A stretch of DNA of 64,000 nucleotides from the NCBI GenBank assembly GCA_013396635.1, contig WBMW01004107.1:185683-249682 (forward strand), in the 5' to 3' direction. The position numbers and the translations under genes are program-made. This document shows positions 14,554 through 27,100 of this stretch, piece after piece. The notes under the pieces are model-generated. The model was not told the origin of the DNA and searched no databases. It saw nothing but the letters and a program-made list of their open reading frames with translations. Numbering within the stretch: the first letter of the stretch is position 1; the number at the start of each line of letters is the position of its first letter. The stretch comes from Penelope pileata. Taxonomy: Eukaryota > Chordata > Aves > Galliformes > Cracidae.

Positions 14554-15012
14554 TGCAAAGTGCACACCCAACCACCCACGCAAACATACACAGCAAAACA
14601 ACTGAAAAACAATGAAATGCTCCTGCAGCAATTTCTAACCATGGAAATTGAGTTTAGTTTCACTGAACTGCCAGAAACCTCTCCACACTGGGGAGTTGTA
14701 TTTCCAAGTACATACCAGGGGACGAGGACCTTTGGTGACATGCTGTTCCAATTTGATTGAGGTTGGCTTGCGGGCCAGCTCTTTCAAATCATAACCAGCT
14801 CAGAAATTACCTCCTACAAAACACCACAGAAAAGATAAATCACACAGCAGCGAACCTAGGAAAGCTTCACTTTGGAGTCAGTGTAGCTTTAAACATTGAT
14901 AACAACTTTTCCCCCCAGAGTTTGTCCAAGAGTAGTTTTGAGGGAGGCTGAAGGGACACTGTTTGCTTTTATTTGGAAATCCAAGCTGCCCTGACTGCAA
15001 AATTTAGAATTT

Positions 15013-15038
15013 GGGGGGGGGAGGGGAGGAGGGGAGGG
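15013..15038 (+). repeat. G-rich tract, potential G-quadruplex
   Basis: Runs of nine, four, two, four and three guanines separated by single adenines. Four or more runs of at least three G with one-base loops can be drawn, which is a strong quadruplex pattern on the plus strand. Confidence 0.8.
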
Positions 15039-16256
15039 ATAGTTAGGAATGTATGGACATTCTAAGCAACAGATTTGGATTAGAAACCTTTACATATGAA
15101 TCCTAGGCAATCATCAGATTTTTTCAACCCATTCAACTCAAGCTCTGTCTGTGGCACAGAGCTAGGAAGGCATTATTTTCAAAGGGAGTTAAAAGGAAAA
15201 ATGCAATGATGTCTATCGCCTATAATATCAAATCTATCAAGTCTAATTCATAGCAAATCAAACTCTCCCAATGTTAAAAATCTGCGAATACATTACACAA
15301 GAGATGCAGTTGTGCCTCAACAGGAGCAGTTTTACTCCTGGATGACACAAGGTGATGTTCCCATGCTTTCAGGTCCCCATCCATCAAAGTCTCAACATGA
15401 TCACTTTGCAAAATTTGCAGCTGAGTCCAGCTAAGATCTTTGAGTTTTCTCCAGTCATTCACTTCTCTGTTCAAAGTGTTGGTACTGACCTTCTCTCCTG
15501 TGAAAATTATTTTAGGCCAGACTACAGAATTTCTTAATGGATTATAATATTCAATAAATCTGTCCAAACAGAACAGATAGTGAATATGTCTGAGAGAGCT
15601 AGAAGTATGTTCACAAGTACAGACTGATCATATATCCTGCTTTCAAATATTTTCATTTCATCTAGAGATGATTTGAATTATAAAATTCAGTGGGGCACTG
15701 GGACCTATAAATAAGTCATATTAAGATATATAGGGCCAGTGGATTGAGACAATTCAGCAATGAGGCGACAAGCCTCTTTCCTAACATGGGTTATTGGGGG
15801 TTTTTTTGGCCAGATGTTCACCACCTCCTGAGAGCCTTTGTCACTGGATACCATGTACCTCATCATGTGAGACTCATGAATTCCCAGATTTTTCAATGAG
15901 CACCTCTGCCTTTACCCCAAGCAAACAGCCCTTATCCATTGGCCTAAGAAGTTTCACACAGGGCCCTGCCCAGCAGCAGTCAGTGTATTCCCCCATGTAC
16001 AAAGGAGGTGTGCCGATTTATTCCAACAAAAAATTTGGCTCAGTATTTCACAAACTGAATCCATGACCTGAACAATACAAGGATGGAGGAAGGATGGAAA
16101 AAACGTGTCTGCAGGGAACGGCAAAATCCAAAGAACTTATTTCACAGATAAATGACATTCTTTCTCATTGTTAGGATCCCAATTGCTCAGCTACCTCAAG
16201 TATGATAAAATATTGCAGAGAAAGAAAAAAGTGAGGTATTTCGTCTTCCTCTGAGG

Positions 16257-18175
16257 AATCACAGAATCACAGAATCACAGAATTGCAGGGGTTGGAAGGG
16301 ACCTCGAGAGATCATCGAGTCCAACCCCCCTGCCAGAGCAGGTTCCCTATAGCAGGTTGCACAGGTAGGCATCCAGGCGGGTCTTGAATATCTCCAGGGA
16401 AGGAGACTCCACAACCTCCCTGGGCAGCCTGTTCCAGTGCTCCGTCACCCGCACCGTGAAGAAGTTCTTCCGCATGTTGGTGCGGAACTTCCTGTGCTCC
16501 AGCTTAAGGCCATTGCCCCTTGTCCTGTCCCCACTGACCACCGAAAAGAGGTTCCCCACCTCCATTTGCCTCCCGCAACTAAGATACTTATAAACATGGA
16601 TCAGGTCCCCTCTCAGCCTTCTTTTCTCCAGGCTGAACAGACCCAGCTTACTGAGCCTCTCCTCATAGGGGAGATGCTCCAGGCCCTTTATCATCTTTGT
16701 GGCCCTCCGCTGGACTCTTTCTAGGAGGTCCCTGTCTTTCTTATACAGGGGAGCCCAGAACTGGATGCAGTACTCCAGCTGAGGCCTGACCAGGGCAGAG
16801 TAGAGGGGAAGGATCACCTCCCTCGACCTGCTGGCAATACTCTTTTTAATGCACCCTAGGATCCCATTGGCCTTCTTAGCCACCAGGGCACACTGCTGGC
16901 TCATGGCCAACCTGTCATCTACCAGGACCCCCAGGTCCCTCTCTGTAGAGCTCCTCTCCAGCAGGTCGTCCCCCAGCCTGTACTGGTACATGCGGTTATT
17001 CCTCCCCAGGTGCAAGACTCTACACTTGCTTTTGTTGAACCTCATCAGGTTCCTCTCTGCCCATCTCTCCAGCCTGTCCAGGTCTTGCTGAATGGCAGCA
17101 CAGCCTTCTGGCGTGTCAGCCACTCCCCCCAGCTTCGTGTCATCAGCAAACTTGCTGAGGGTGGACACAATCCCCTCATCAAGGTCATTGATGAAGACAT
17201 TGAACAAGACTGGACCCAGCACCGACCCCTGGGGAACACCGCTAGTTACAGGCCTCCAGCTGGACTCTGTGCCGCTGATCACTACCCTCTGAGCTCGGCC
17301 AGTCAGCCAGTTCTCAACCCACCTCACAGTCCACTCATCTATCCCACATTTTCTCATCTTTGCTATCAGGATGTCATGGGAGACAGTGTCAAAAGCCTTG
17401 CTGAAATCAAGGTAGATGACATCCACTGCTCTCCCCCCATCTACCCAGCCAGTGATGTTATCATAGAAGGCTACCAGGTTGGTCAAACATGATTTCCCCT
17501 TGGTGAATCCATGCTGACTACTCCTGATAACCTTCTTCTCTTCCAATTGCTGGGAGATGGCATCCAGAACAAGCTGCTCCATCACCTTTCCAGGGACAGA
17601 GGTGAGGCTGACTGGCCTGTAGTTCCCTGGATCCTCCTTCTTGCCCTTCTTGAAGACCGGAGTGACATTGGCTATCCTCCAGTCTTCAGGCACTTCTCCC
17701 GTTCTCCAAGACCTGTCAAAGATGATAGAGAGCGGTAGGGCAATCACATCCGCCAGCTCCCTCAGCACACGCGGATGCATCCCATCAGGGCCCATGGATT
17801 TGTGCACATCCATCCCAGCCAGACGCTCCCGGACCATCCCCTCCTCAACCAGAGGGAAGCTCTTCTCAACCGGAGGGAAGCCCTCCATTTTCCGGACTCT
17901 ATCACACACCTCCAGGGATGGGGAGTCCCGAGGAGGAGTCTTAGAAGTGAAGACTGAAGCAAAGAAGGCATTCAATATCTCCACCTTCTCAGCATCCTCC
18001 GTTGTCAGGACACCCCCCTCATCCAGCAGGGGACCCACATTTTCCCTAGGCTTCCTCTTACTGTTGACATACTTAAAAAACCCCTTCTTATTATCCTTTA
18101 TCTCCTTTGTCAATTTAAACTCCAATTGGGCTTTGGCCTTTCTTGTCATATTCCTGCAGTCCCTAAAAGCACCTT
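16257..18175 (-). mobile_element. CR1 LINE, 5'-truncated, well preserved
   Basis: Read on the minus strand, this is a CR1 non-LTR retrotransposon. It begins inside ORF2 near 18,175, keeps the reverse transcriptase open to the stop at 16,347, and ends at 16,257 in tandem ATTCTGTG octamers, the CR1 3' hallmark. The upstream endonuclease and ORF1 are absent, so it cannot move on its own. 5' truncation is typical of target-primed reverse transcription. I found no convincing target-site duplication, which is normal for CR1. Confidence 0.95.
16347..18149 (-). CDS. CR1 ORF2 reverse transcriptase, N-terminally truncated
   Basis: A 600-codon open frame encoding the reverse transcriptase part of CR1 ORF2. 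Visible landmarks: NYRPVSLTSVPGKVME (about 176-191), QHGFTKGKSCLTNL (about 212-225), YLDFSKAFDTV (about 246-256), SGVPQGSVLGPVLFN (about 303-317) and the catalytic FADD box (about 334-337). The C-terminal half carries the usual CR1 region ending in DAYLCNLL. The first Met is not a native start: the frame stays open a few codons further to the truncation point near 18,175, and the endonuclease domain is missing. The absence of stops or frameshifts suggests a relatively recent insertion. No promoter is expected in a truncated copy, so it is probably not expressed as a functional protein. Confidence 0.9.
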   Translation of the reverse strand: MTRKAKAQLEFKLTKEIKDNKKGFFKYVNSKRKPRENVGPLLDEGGVLTTEDAEKVEILNAFFASVFTSKTPPRDSPSLEVCDRVRKMEGFPPVEKSFPLVEEGMVRERLAGMDVHKSMGPDGMHPRVLRELADVIALPLSIIFDRSWRTGEVPEDWRIANVTPVFKKGKKEDPGNYRPVSLTSVPGKVMEQLVLDAISQQLEEKKVIRSSQHGFTKGKSCLTNLVAFYDNITGWVDGGRAVDVIYLDFSKAFDTVSHDILIAKMRKCGIDEWTVRWVENWLTGRAQRVVISGTESSWRPVTSGVPQGSVLGPVLFNVFINDLDEGIVSTLSKFADDTKLGGVADTPEGCAAIQQDLDRLERWAERNLMRFNKSKCRVLHLGRNNRMYQYRLGDDLLERSSTERDLGVLVDDRLAMSQQCALVAKKANGILGCIKKSIASRSREVILPLYSALVRPQLEYCIQFWAPLYKKDRDLLERVQRRATKMIKGLEHLPYEERLSKLGLFSLEKRRLRGDLIHVYKYLSCGRQMEVGNLFSVVSGDRTRGNGLKLEHRKFRTNMRKNFFTVRVTEHWNRLPREVVESPSLEIFKTRLDAYLCNLL

Positions 18176-21099
18176 TTCAACACACTGATGCTTAAAGTCA
18201 AAAGAAAGAAGCCTAGAATGTCTGAATGCCTGCCTGCGAGTTCTAGCAGCTTTTAGAGCCAACTAAAGCCATGATATAAATAAGGATACGATCAGCTGAT
18301 TCTATCTTTAAAACAAAAAGAAAAAACAACAACAACATAGGTGTATGCTGAGGTAGAAGTTATGTTATTTTATATATGAGATCAAGAAGAGAAGATGAAA
18401 CTGAGTTCTTAGCTTTTTTTTTCTGCACTGGCAGCAATGTAAAGCTGTGATGACCCACAATGGGGGGTGTTAAGCTTCAGGAAAGGGACTCTCCTGAAAA
18501 GACAATATGTTGACTCCTAATGAGGGGTCTAACCTGCCAGTAGATGAAGAATTAATTCATACTTTTGAACTATTTTTGAACCTTTCTTGAGCATGTTGCA
18601 AAAGATGAGGATGTATTCCTCTGAGCGTAGGAAAATATTCTTGTGTTGAAAGTGGAAAAACAAGTACAAGCAAGCAGAGCTGGTTCTTTATTCTCAAGGA
18701 GGTCAAAATAGAATTCCGAAATGACCTAGAGTGAAGGGGAAAATATCTGAGGACATGAGATGGTCCCTGTGCTCTGGCAGGTGAATGCAAATTTGCATAT
18801 GCAAATCTCTCACAAAACCAGTTATTGGAAGATATTAAAAAGGAGCACTTCATGAATACTGAGAGTCAGCAACAGCTGTATGGAACTACATATGTACCTG
18901 CATTCCAAATTGAAACTGGATAAATGGTAACCAAGGTATTTTTTTCACCCACAGATGCTAAATTCACCCTAACGGATAGTGGCAGATGCTGATATAAAAT
19001 GAATTTTTTATTCAAGATTACAGTGTGATTGAGGTGAAAAAAGTATCAGGTATAGAAATGTAAAAAGTCAAAAAAGGAAGGAAGGACGGAAGGACGGAAG
19101 GAAGGAAGAAAAAACCTGTTTTCTAGAGAACTAAATCTGTATGTGAAAGCGACATAATAGGGTTCAACTATTGTAGGTAGAAAGTTTTAAAAATGAGTGT
19201 ATCTGAAATAGGGCCAAGGGTTCTTAAGCCCTTCACTGATTCACAGTGAACCCCTTAAGCGTTCGCTATAGACCAGACCAAATGTTAGAATCTATGTACC
19301 AGCCAGAGCCTCCAAAATTGTAAAAGTTTCCTAGGGAGTTACAGGATCAGGCAGAACACAGTTATATATAACAAATCAACAGTCAATACAACCGTTTATA
19401 GTAGCACTTATGCAGGAATTAAATGGTTCACTTTCCAGTATTGCATCCAATGAGACACAGAATGTAACATTTTTTATTTCTTGGTGGTAACTGTCAAAAT
19501 GCATTTAGTTTGGGGGAGATGAAGAGGGAATGCACAAAGAAGCGTAGAATAATTATGTGCTGAAAATTAAACCCAGTTGTCTGAACTGGGAAGAACAATG
19601 TAATGTACCAAAGGAGGTCTAAAGTGTTTTGGCCAACAAACTTAGAGGTCATCCAAGACAAAATATTTTGTGAATGAGAGTCAAAAGCAGTTCCCTACAG
19701 TGCACTCCTCACCTCCATTCTTGAGTTCAGATTTGTATTTAACACTGTAGAATTCATAGCTTAGTGACACAGTTCCTCTCACAGCTATCCGAAACCAGAG
19801 GGTAATATCAGATGACACAGAGGCAGGCCCAAATTCTTATTTCATAGATACGTGTATGTGCAGGACTCCAAAAACAGATTTTAAAGAACAAATTAATATT
19901 GAAGAGTGGCATGCAAGACAGAATGTTCTTCCAAATGTAGGCCAACAGAGCTGGAATGACTGTGAAACCCAACCTCTCCAGGATGGCTGTGGAGCCAGAG
20001 CTCTACTGGCAACACTTCTAACTCCTTGTTTGCATCCTGAGCAAACCTGTAGGAGTACAAGCTCTCTAAGGCACAAAGGGTCTGTGCCCGCTGTCTGATT
20101 TAGAGTTCTTACACAGTTTCACCATCAGAAATTCCTGTTACCATTCCTAAGAAGCAGTGGGAAGAAGCAATTGACACTGTGGAACATTCATTAAAAAAAC
20201 ATGGTTCCTGAAAGGTAGACAAGATGCCATATGGTTTTGTGCTGTGGCCATTTGGGCTGTGGTGAGACTGCAGAGATGTAGAATGTCCTCCCTGTGATTA
20301 AAGTATCACTTCCCAAAAAATAAATACAACAATTAAATGAAGTAAAATGCTTGGCCTTTTGATGGTGAAGATTCTTGTCTAGCATCAGCATTGTACTGAT
20401 TTTTCTGGTAATCTGCACCATGACCTTTTCTTGCACCCTGAGTGATTATTCCCTGAAGAGATACTACATTCTATACAGACTTGTCTTTGGAAAGGGAATA
20501 AGCACAGAGCCAAAGCAAGTCTTGAAACAACTGGTGCCAAGTGAAGGTGTACCCAAAGAGAGGTTAGACAAATGTAATTTGTGTGTTTTGGACAAGGGAG
20601 GATGGTGTGCTTCTCAAAACTGCATATACCACAATACAAAGGGAGACTGTAGGCATGCAGCTGCCATGTGCCCTGCATTTTAAAGTTGGATACACAGAAC
20701 AGAAAGTTTAATATAATTTCTTTCCAGAGAGTTTTGGTAATGTATGCCAGAAATATATCCCTCCTAATCACCAAGGCAATCAGCTCGAGTACTGACATGT
20801 CCCACAGCAGCATGGGGATGGCAGCACAGGGAGTTCCTGAGCTGGACAGACCCCAGGGGAGTGCAGAGACCCACCAGGAGCTGGCAGCACTCGGAAAGTG
20901 CCTGATGTGGGAAGGCCAGCAGTGACTGCGGCCATTGCCCACATGGACAGCGGCTGTCCTGGGGAGTGCTGTGGCCAGGTCAGGCCGTCAGGAGAGGGAG
21001 TAGCAGTTGGCAGGAGGGTACTTTCACTCTGTCCCTTCCAGTGGCAGATGAACCCTGTGACTGGTGTGTCACAATGGGTGGTTCTGTGTCTTTCAACAG
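18176..21099. other. Non-coding, with a GGAA-rich tract
   Basis: No gene recognised. Contains a GGAA/GGAC tetranucleotide tract at about 19,074-19,110. An open frame near 20,375-20,683 has a hydrophobic N-terminus and several cysteines but lacks an ATG at its start (see rejected items). Confidence 0.55.
19074..19110 (+). repeat. (GGAA)n-type tetranucleotide repeat
   Basis: Tandem GGAA units with two GGAC variants; all purine except the two cytosines. Confidence 0.85.
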
Positions 21100-22830
21100 G
21101 GACAGGCAGGGCACACAAGGCGGGGGGTGAATATGTGTGAGGGAGGGACTGGGCTGTATGAAGTTCTCAACTGGCAGTGGAATTGCTGGGAGGCTCCGGG
21201 TGTAAAGGACAAGCAAATTAAGTGGATGTCATTGTGGGAGTCTAATATAGGCCAACCAGTCAGGATGACAATAGTGATGAATGATTCTTTAAGGAACTGA
21301 GCAACACCTATAGATCTGCTGTCCTTGTCCTTAAGGAAGTTGACTAGGAAAGGTGCCTTCCTAGATTTGTTGCTTCAAACACACAGGGTCTCATGGGAAA
21401 AGTGGCAAATGGAAGCCGTCTTGGCCATAGTGACCATGAACTAGTCGAGTTTAAAATCTTTGGTGATAAGAGGAAAACTGCACCAAAACTACAACCCTGC
21501 AAGTGGTGGAGAGCAGACTTTGGGCTGCTCAGGGAAGTAGTTAGCAAGGTCCCTTGGGAAACTGCTTTTGAAGGCATTGGGGTCCATGACTGTGTGGGAT
21601 TTGCTTCTCCATTGGGATGCATATCTATGCAGTCTACAGGGCCCAATGAAACTTATATCAGGGTAGTCCAAGAGCTGGCTAATGACATTGCAAGACCTCT
21701 CTATTATTTTTAGTGGCCTTAGGAATGTGGACAGGTCCCAGTCAACTGGAAGCTGGCAAATGTTGTCCCAGTTTTCAAGAAGAGCAAGAAAGAAGACCCT
21801 GGTAGTTACAAGCCTGTTAGTCTCATTTTGGAGCCTGGTAAAATTATGGAAAAGAGTTACTGAACTCTTTACTGAAGAGTTACTGATAGTTACTGAAAAA
21901 CACCTGAAAGACAGTGCAGTCATTTTTCATAGTCAACACAGGTTCACAAGGGGAAAGTCCTGTTTAATAAACTTCACATCCTTTTATGATCAGGTTACCC
22001 AACTAGTTGACCAAGGGAAGCCAGTTGATGTAAGCTTCTGAGATTTCAGCAAAGCTTTCAATACTGTTTATCACAGTAGCTGTCTGGACAAAATGTCCAG
22101 CACACAGCTAGGCAAAAACATGATGCAGTGAGTGAACAATTGGCTGATGGGTTGAGTTCAAAGGATTATGTTAAATAGGGTTATATCGGATTGGTGGTCA
22201 GTTACTAGCAGGGTTCCATAAGGCTCCATTTTAGGGCCAGTTCTCTTTAGTGTTTTTTGAAATGTCTTGGATAAAGGAGTTGAAGGTTTGCTAAGTAAGT
22301 TTGCAGACAACACTAGATAGGGAGGAGCTGTTTACTCCCTCAAGGGTAGAGAGACCTTGCAGAGATCTTGACAAATTAAAAGGCTGGGCAATCACCAACT
22401 GCATGAAGTTTAAAAAGAGTAAACACCAAACAAGCTACAGCTCTGCCAGAGCCAAAAGGTCTGAATAGCGAATTTAAAGTACAAGCACAGCAATTTTGCA
22501 TTTGTTGATGTCAGACCTTGTAAGGATGCCCTCAGCTTAGGCAGTCCAAAACCTAAGAGTGTTCCATAAAACAAAACAAACAATCAATCTTCTGATGTAC
22601 ATAACTTCTCAGAAACAATTGGTAGCATGAAGAACATGAACTTTTTCAGAGACTATGTTGTCATAGTGAAAAACAGGAAAATAATGTCCATGGGAAGTGG
22701 TCATAGCACTGAGCTTGCCAGAATTCAAGAAACATCTGGACAATGCTCTCAGATACAGGGTTTAAATTTTGGGTGGTCCTGTGTGGAGTCAGGAGTTGAA
22801 CTTGATGATCTTTATGGTTCCCTTCGCTTT
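21100..22830 (+). mobile_element. CR1 LINE, degenerate, internally deleted
   Basis: Plus-strand CR1 with pieces of ORF2 in broken frames. Near 21,350-21,430 is the end of the endonuclease (FLDLLLQ, and in another frame GSRLGHSDHELVEFKI). RADFGLLREVVSKVPWE follows at about 21,505, SQHRFTRGKSCLINF at about 21,930, and DFSKAFNTVYHS at about 22,042. GSILGPVLFSVF and a degraded SKFADNT box follow at about 22,225-22,312. After about 22,440 the match is lost. The CR1 3' region (TTTTGGGTGGTCCTGTGTGG and GATGATC..TATGG) resumes at about 22,690-22,830, so several hundred bases of the element are missing or unrecognisable. Many stops and frameshifts mark it as old. Confidence 0.85.
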
Positions 22831-23449
22831 CAAAAAAAAAAAAGAGAGAGAGAAGCTGTGAATCATGGTATAGAAAATATGGGACATGATAGCAGAAAAA
22901 GACTGCTAAATTCATAGAGGTCGTAATTCTACTGAGGTAAATGAAGATACTGTCTACAAATATATGGTCCAACATACTTTTCTTGAAGTGAATGAACAAA
23001 ACTATGCCAGTGGTGGCAGGGAGGGGAGCTGTTCTTCCTGAAGCTCTGGTGTCCAGGCTGTCTAGTCTTACACTTGAAGAAAGATAACTCAACAAGGCTG
23101 ATAAACTCATCACTTGTGTGTTTTGGAGAAGAAGAATGTGTGTCAAAAGTGTATTCCTTATTAATCACTACACTGCCTCATATTTGACCACAGTTCAGAT
23201 GAAAATCATAGAAAATCTAAGATCCCAGCAGGTTGCTCATATCTGCAGTTACCGGGTAATCGGCTATTATTGTACAGCTAACTACATTCTTTTACAATAT
23301 AAGTAAAGACAGATCAAATTTTCATTTGATTTTTTTCATTTGATTCAATAACTTTAGCAAAACAAACTTTCCTAGAGAAGAGTAGGTTGCAAAAGCCTGA
23401 CCAACCCAGAACTGCAATGTTAAATTGGGTGTTTGAACTGCTTCTTCTG
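22831..23449. other. Non-coding spacer between two CR1 copies
   Basis: No gene or repeat recognised apart from an A/AG-rich tract (22,833-22,853) that follows the end of the preceding CR1. Confidence 0.5.
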
Positions 23450-24190
23450 AGACAGGGCAACCTCAGATATATGTACTGACTGGAAGATGAGAGGCTGGAG
23501 AGCAGCCCCATGGAAAGATACCTGGGGGTTCTGGTTGGTGGCAAGTTGAACTTGAGTCAGCAGTGTGCCCTGGCAGCCAAAAGGGCCAACCGTACCCTGG
23601 GGTGCCCCAGGCCCAGCACTGCCAGCTGGGTGAGGGGAGGGATTATCTCACTCTGCTCTGCGCTGTGCGGCCTCACCTCCAGCACTGGGAGTGGGTTTAG
23701 GCACCACAACATAAGAAGGACATCAAGCTATTAGAGAGTGTTCAAAGGAGGGCTATGAAGATAGTGAAGGGTCCAGAGACCAAGGCATATGAGCAGCAGC
23801 GGAGGTCCCTTGGTTTGTTCAGCCCAGAGCAGAGGAGGCTGAGGGGAGGCCTCATGGCGGCCTACAGCTTCCTCACAAGGGGAGCGGAGGGGCAGCGCTA
23901 AGATGTGCTCTCTGGTGACAGTGACAGGGCCTGTGGGAACGGCATGGAGCTGTGTCAGGGGTGGGTCAGGTTGGGTGTTAGGAAAAGGCTCTTTACCAGA
24001 GGGTGGTCAGGCCCTGGAACAGGCTCCCCAGGGCAGTGGTCATGGCCCCCAGGCTGCTGGAGTTCAGTTAACATTTGGAAAATATTGTCAGAAACATGGT
24101 TTGAATTTTGGGTGGTCCTGTGTGAAGCCGAGAGTTGGACTCAATGATCCTTGTGAGTCCCTTCCAACTCAGAAATGATTCTCTGAATTA
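23450..24190 (+). mobile_element. CR1 LINE 3' fragment
   Basis: Plus-strand, 5'-truncated CR1 covering the end of ORF2 and the 3' UTR. It starts at the segment just after the FADD box (ERYLGVLVGGKLNLSQQCAL in one frame). It continues through the conserved 3' region (CTGGAACAGGCTCCCCAGGG) and ends at about 24,190 with CTTCCAACTC and a decayed ATTCTCTG octamer. Frames are broken. It has the same orientation as the copy at 21,100-22,830 and belongs to a similar 3'-end type. Confidence 0.9.
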
Positions 24191-27100
24191 GCTCTTTTCC
24201 TTCAAAAATTGCAGAAAAGTTGTACTTTGACTACTCCAATTCAGAAACACCAAGTACGTCCCATTCAATTAGCCTGTATTTCTAAAGTGTGTCAGAAGTA
24301 CACCGTTTAAGAATCAGTCATTCAGGTTTTTTTAATGATAATTAAAAGGCTAATAATGAGTGTTTGGTACTCTAGAGTACTGAGCTTATGCACATGTACC
24401 TATACATGTTACACTTATGCATAGTATTTTAAAGTACAGAAAAGATATTCAAATGCTAGCTTAGTTAATCTGGGGGCAGAATATGCCTTCAATTTACCTT
24501 TTCCCATGTACAGCAGTGCTAAAATCAGATCTCATGTTGGATAGTTGTTAAGGTAAATCAGAGGACAGGAGCATACACTCACACACATGAAAAAAAGAAG
24601 TAAATATAATAATAGCTCTTACTGAACAAAATGCAAGGTGTCATTGTCAATATTTTACCCTTCAAATGTAAAACAGCTGCTTTTGAACTAATACTGTAGA
24701 AACTGTGGCAAGCATTCTTAATGTTTTAATGGTAAACTGTCTATTCCGATGTTCCCCACCTAAACAACTGCAGAACACTTACTTCTAATTAACAGTTAAT
24801 AATGTCTCTCCTTGTTTTGCTATCTCTTTTTGACAATTCACAAAAGTTCTTCGATATATCCTTTGAAGCAAGATGCAGGGCTGCATTTTCCAGAGTTGGG
24901 TTTTCTTTATCATCTGTCCAATGTTCAGCTATGAAACTTTCAAGATAAATGAATACAGTATAAATAAGATGGGCATTAAATAACATGCATGCTTTCTTCC
25001 CCTATTTTGGGTTTTATATTCATATGTCTCTGACTATGTCTACATTAACAAGTAGTGCAGAACAAAATTACTGGCACTAAGGGCCCACTGTCTGTGCTTT
25101 ACACATTTCAAGGCAGTTTTACTTCCCTTTGGTTGTGGTGTAGTCCAATGTATCAGACAGTGGCTAGAGCATTCCTACTGCGCTCCTGTAGTGCATCTTC
25201 CAGCTCAGTTTCACATAGAAGCAACCCAGCTTGAATGCTGCAAGGCCTGAAAGAAAACAAGTGAAACAGGGGACCTTCAGGATTTTGGCATCAGAAGTAC
25301 ATCCTTGCTCCTAGCTACTATGCTAATTGAGATGCACCCTATGTTCAACACTCACAGATGTGCTAGCACAGAATGAAGTAAGTCACCACAATTTTCTACT
25401 ATTCCATATAAACTACGCCTCCATGCAAGGAGAATAAACATTCTCAAGTCATATACTACCCCAATCACTATAATTAAAACAATTAATAAGCTAGACTCTG
25501 TTGGAGATAATAAAGGAAGCCACACTGTTTTACAATGCCTGAGATACTGAATTTTCTGATTACCATGCTACTTCAAATCTTCACAGAGAATAAAATTTAC
25601 TCACCAAGAACAATTCAAAGTTGCGTTTTACAACAAGCACAAGAAAGAAAAATCTTCGCAATGTTTTTAAATATTTTGCATGTCTTCAATTTTAATTTCA
25701 ATGCTAGTGAACTTCGAATAAAAATGTTGAATATCTCATGACATAAGCTTCTCACATGCTCATTTTCATCCAGTGTAGAAAAATGAAGAGGATTAAGATT
25801 TTTCTGTGATTAGATGCAAATCATATTTCATTATTCATTTAAGTAATCATTTTTAGGAAGGGCAAGGAGAAAACGCAGGTGTAAAACTCACTTCATTTTT
25901 TTATTTCCTAGTGCCTATCACAGTAGCATCTTCAGTGGTGGGTATATCAAGACAGTTTTTTTACACTGAAGTCCAAATTTCAATTTTTGTTTGGGGGAAA
26001 AAAAAAAAAAAAAAAAAAAGAAAGAAAAAAAAAAAAAAAGACGTGTTGTGCTGTTAAAGAGAATAATTCTCTCGTTTTCCTTTCCTGGTGAAACACCGTT
26101 TACAATTACAAAAATCACTGTGTTAAAGCATCAGCTTGACAGCTAACACTGGTCATATAGCTTGTTCACTACATTTGGTGGAGTAAAATTGAGCAATCGT
26201 TGGTAAGGGCCAATAGAATAGCTCTGCCACAGTGGAAGAAAGGGATCCAGCACTGCTAGAACCCATGCCTTTGCCTAGCTATCCCTAATGAAGATCTGGC
26301 ACAGTAAAAATTCCCCAACAAAAACCCAGAATTTTAAAAGCATTCATAGAACTACCTTTAAACAGAGGTCTCATCTAAGGAAGAGAGCTTGTCTAAGGCT
26401 TGAAGGAAATACTGCAGCTGGAGAAGCAGGAATGAAAACAGGTCAGGCGTTTTTCTCAAGTGCAGTGATCAAAGCCCTCAGAAGTGTCTGGAGCAGTTAG
26501 ATGAGAGCTGGGAGACTATTCCCCTGCTGCTCATTCTGTTATGTCTGTAATTGTCTTAATGTTGTTTATGAGAAAAGCCTGTGCTTTTAGCAAGTTCATT
26601 TGCAAAACATGCCTTTTCTGCTTTCACTGTGGTGTGTTCCTGACCAGCAGGATGATCTCTTAGAGTGATCAAGTCATTAGGAGCCTGGGAAAAGCCAAAT
26701 ACCAGAAGGGAGAGAAGTAGGATACGTTTAGCAACTCTTTTTAGGCCTCAGGCAGATGAACTAAGAGGATCCACATTACTACAAAAATGTCCAGGAACAG
26801 TCCATACGATTGGAGAATATGCATCTAAGGAACAGAGAGACTGTAACTAGTTTTTACCCTGATTTATCTGGCTAGAAAGCACACAAAATGCATAATGAGC
26901 TCTGACCGTAGCTATCTGCTGACCACTAATGTTAGGATTGACAGCCTTAAGAAACCTATTTCGGAAGAGTATTGTTCAAATCTATTGAACATAAGTAGAT
27001 GTATTGATCATAAGTAAAGATAAAGCAGAAATTTTCTGGTTTATAGCATCACTAGCTTCTGTTCTGTTAATCCCAACTGCCATAATGGCTCTGTGCTTTT

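Larger units (their letters stand above)
13623..16256. other. Non-coding, with a CA tract and a G-rich tract
   Basis: No gene recognised. Contains a short (CA)n run at 14,539-14,553 and a G-rich run at 15,013-15,038, listed separately. The remaining open frames lack any recognisable domain. Confidence 0.55.

Noticed and set aside
17010..18195. Long plus-strand frames over the CR1 copy
   Set aside because: Antisense shadows of the CR1 reverse transcriptase on the minus strand.
20375..20683. 102-codon plus-strand frame with a hydrophobic N-terminus and seven or more cysteines, reminiscent of a small secreted peptide
   Set aside because: It begins with TTG, not ATG. The nearest upstream in-context ATG runs into a stop after six codons, there is no family match, and the cysteine spacing does not fit avian beta-defensins (no CC pair).
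25998..26039. Poly(A) tract as the tail of a processed pseudogene
   Set aside because: No retrotransposed coding body or target-site duplication recognised beside it.
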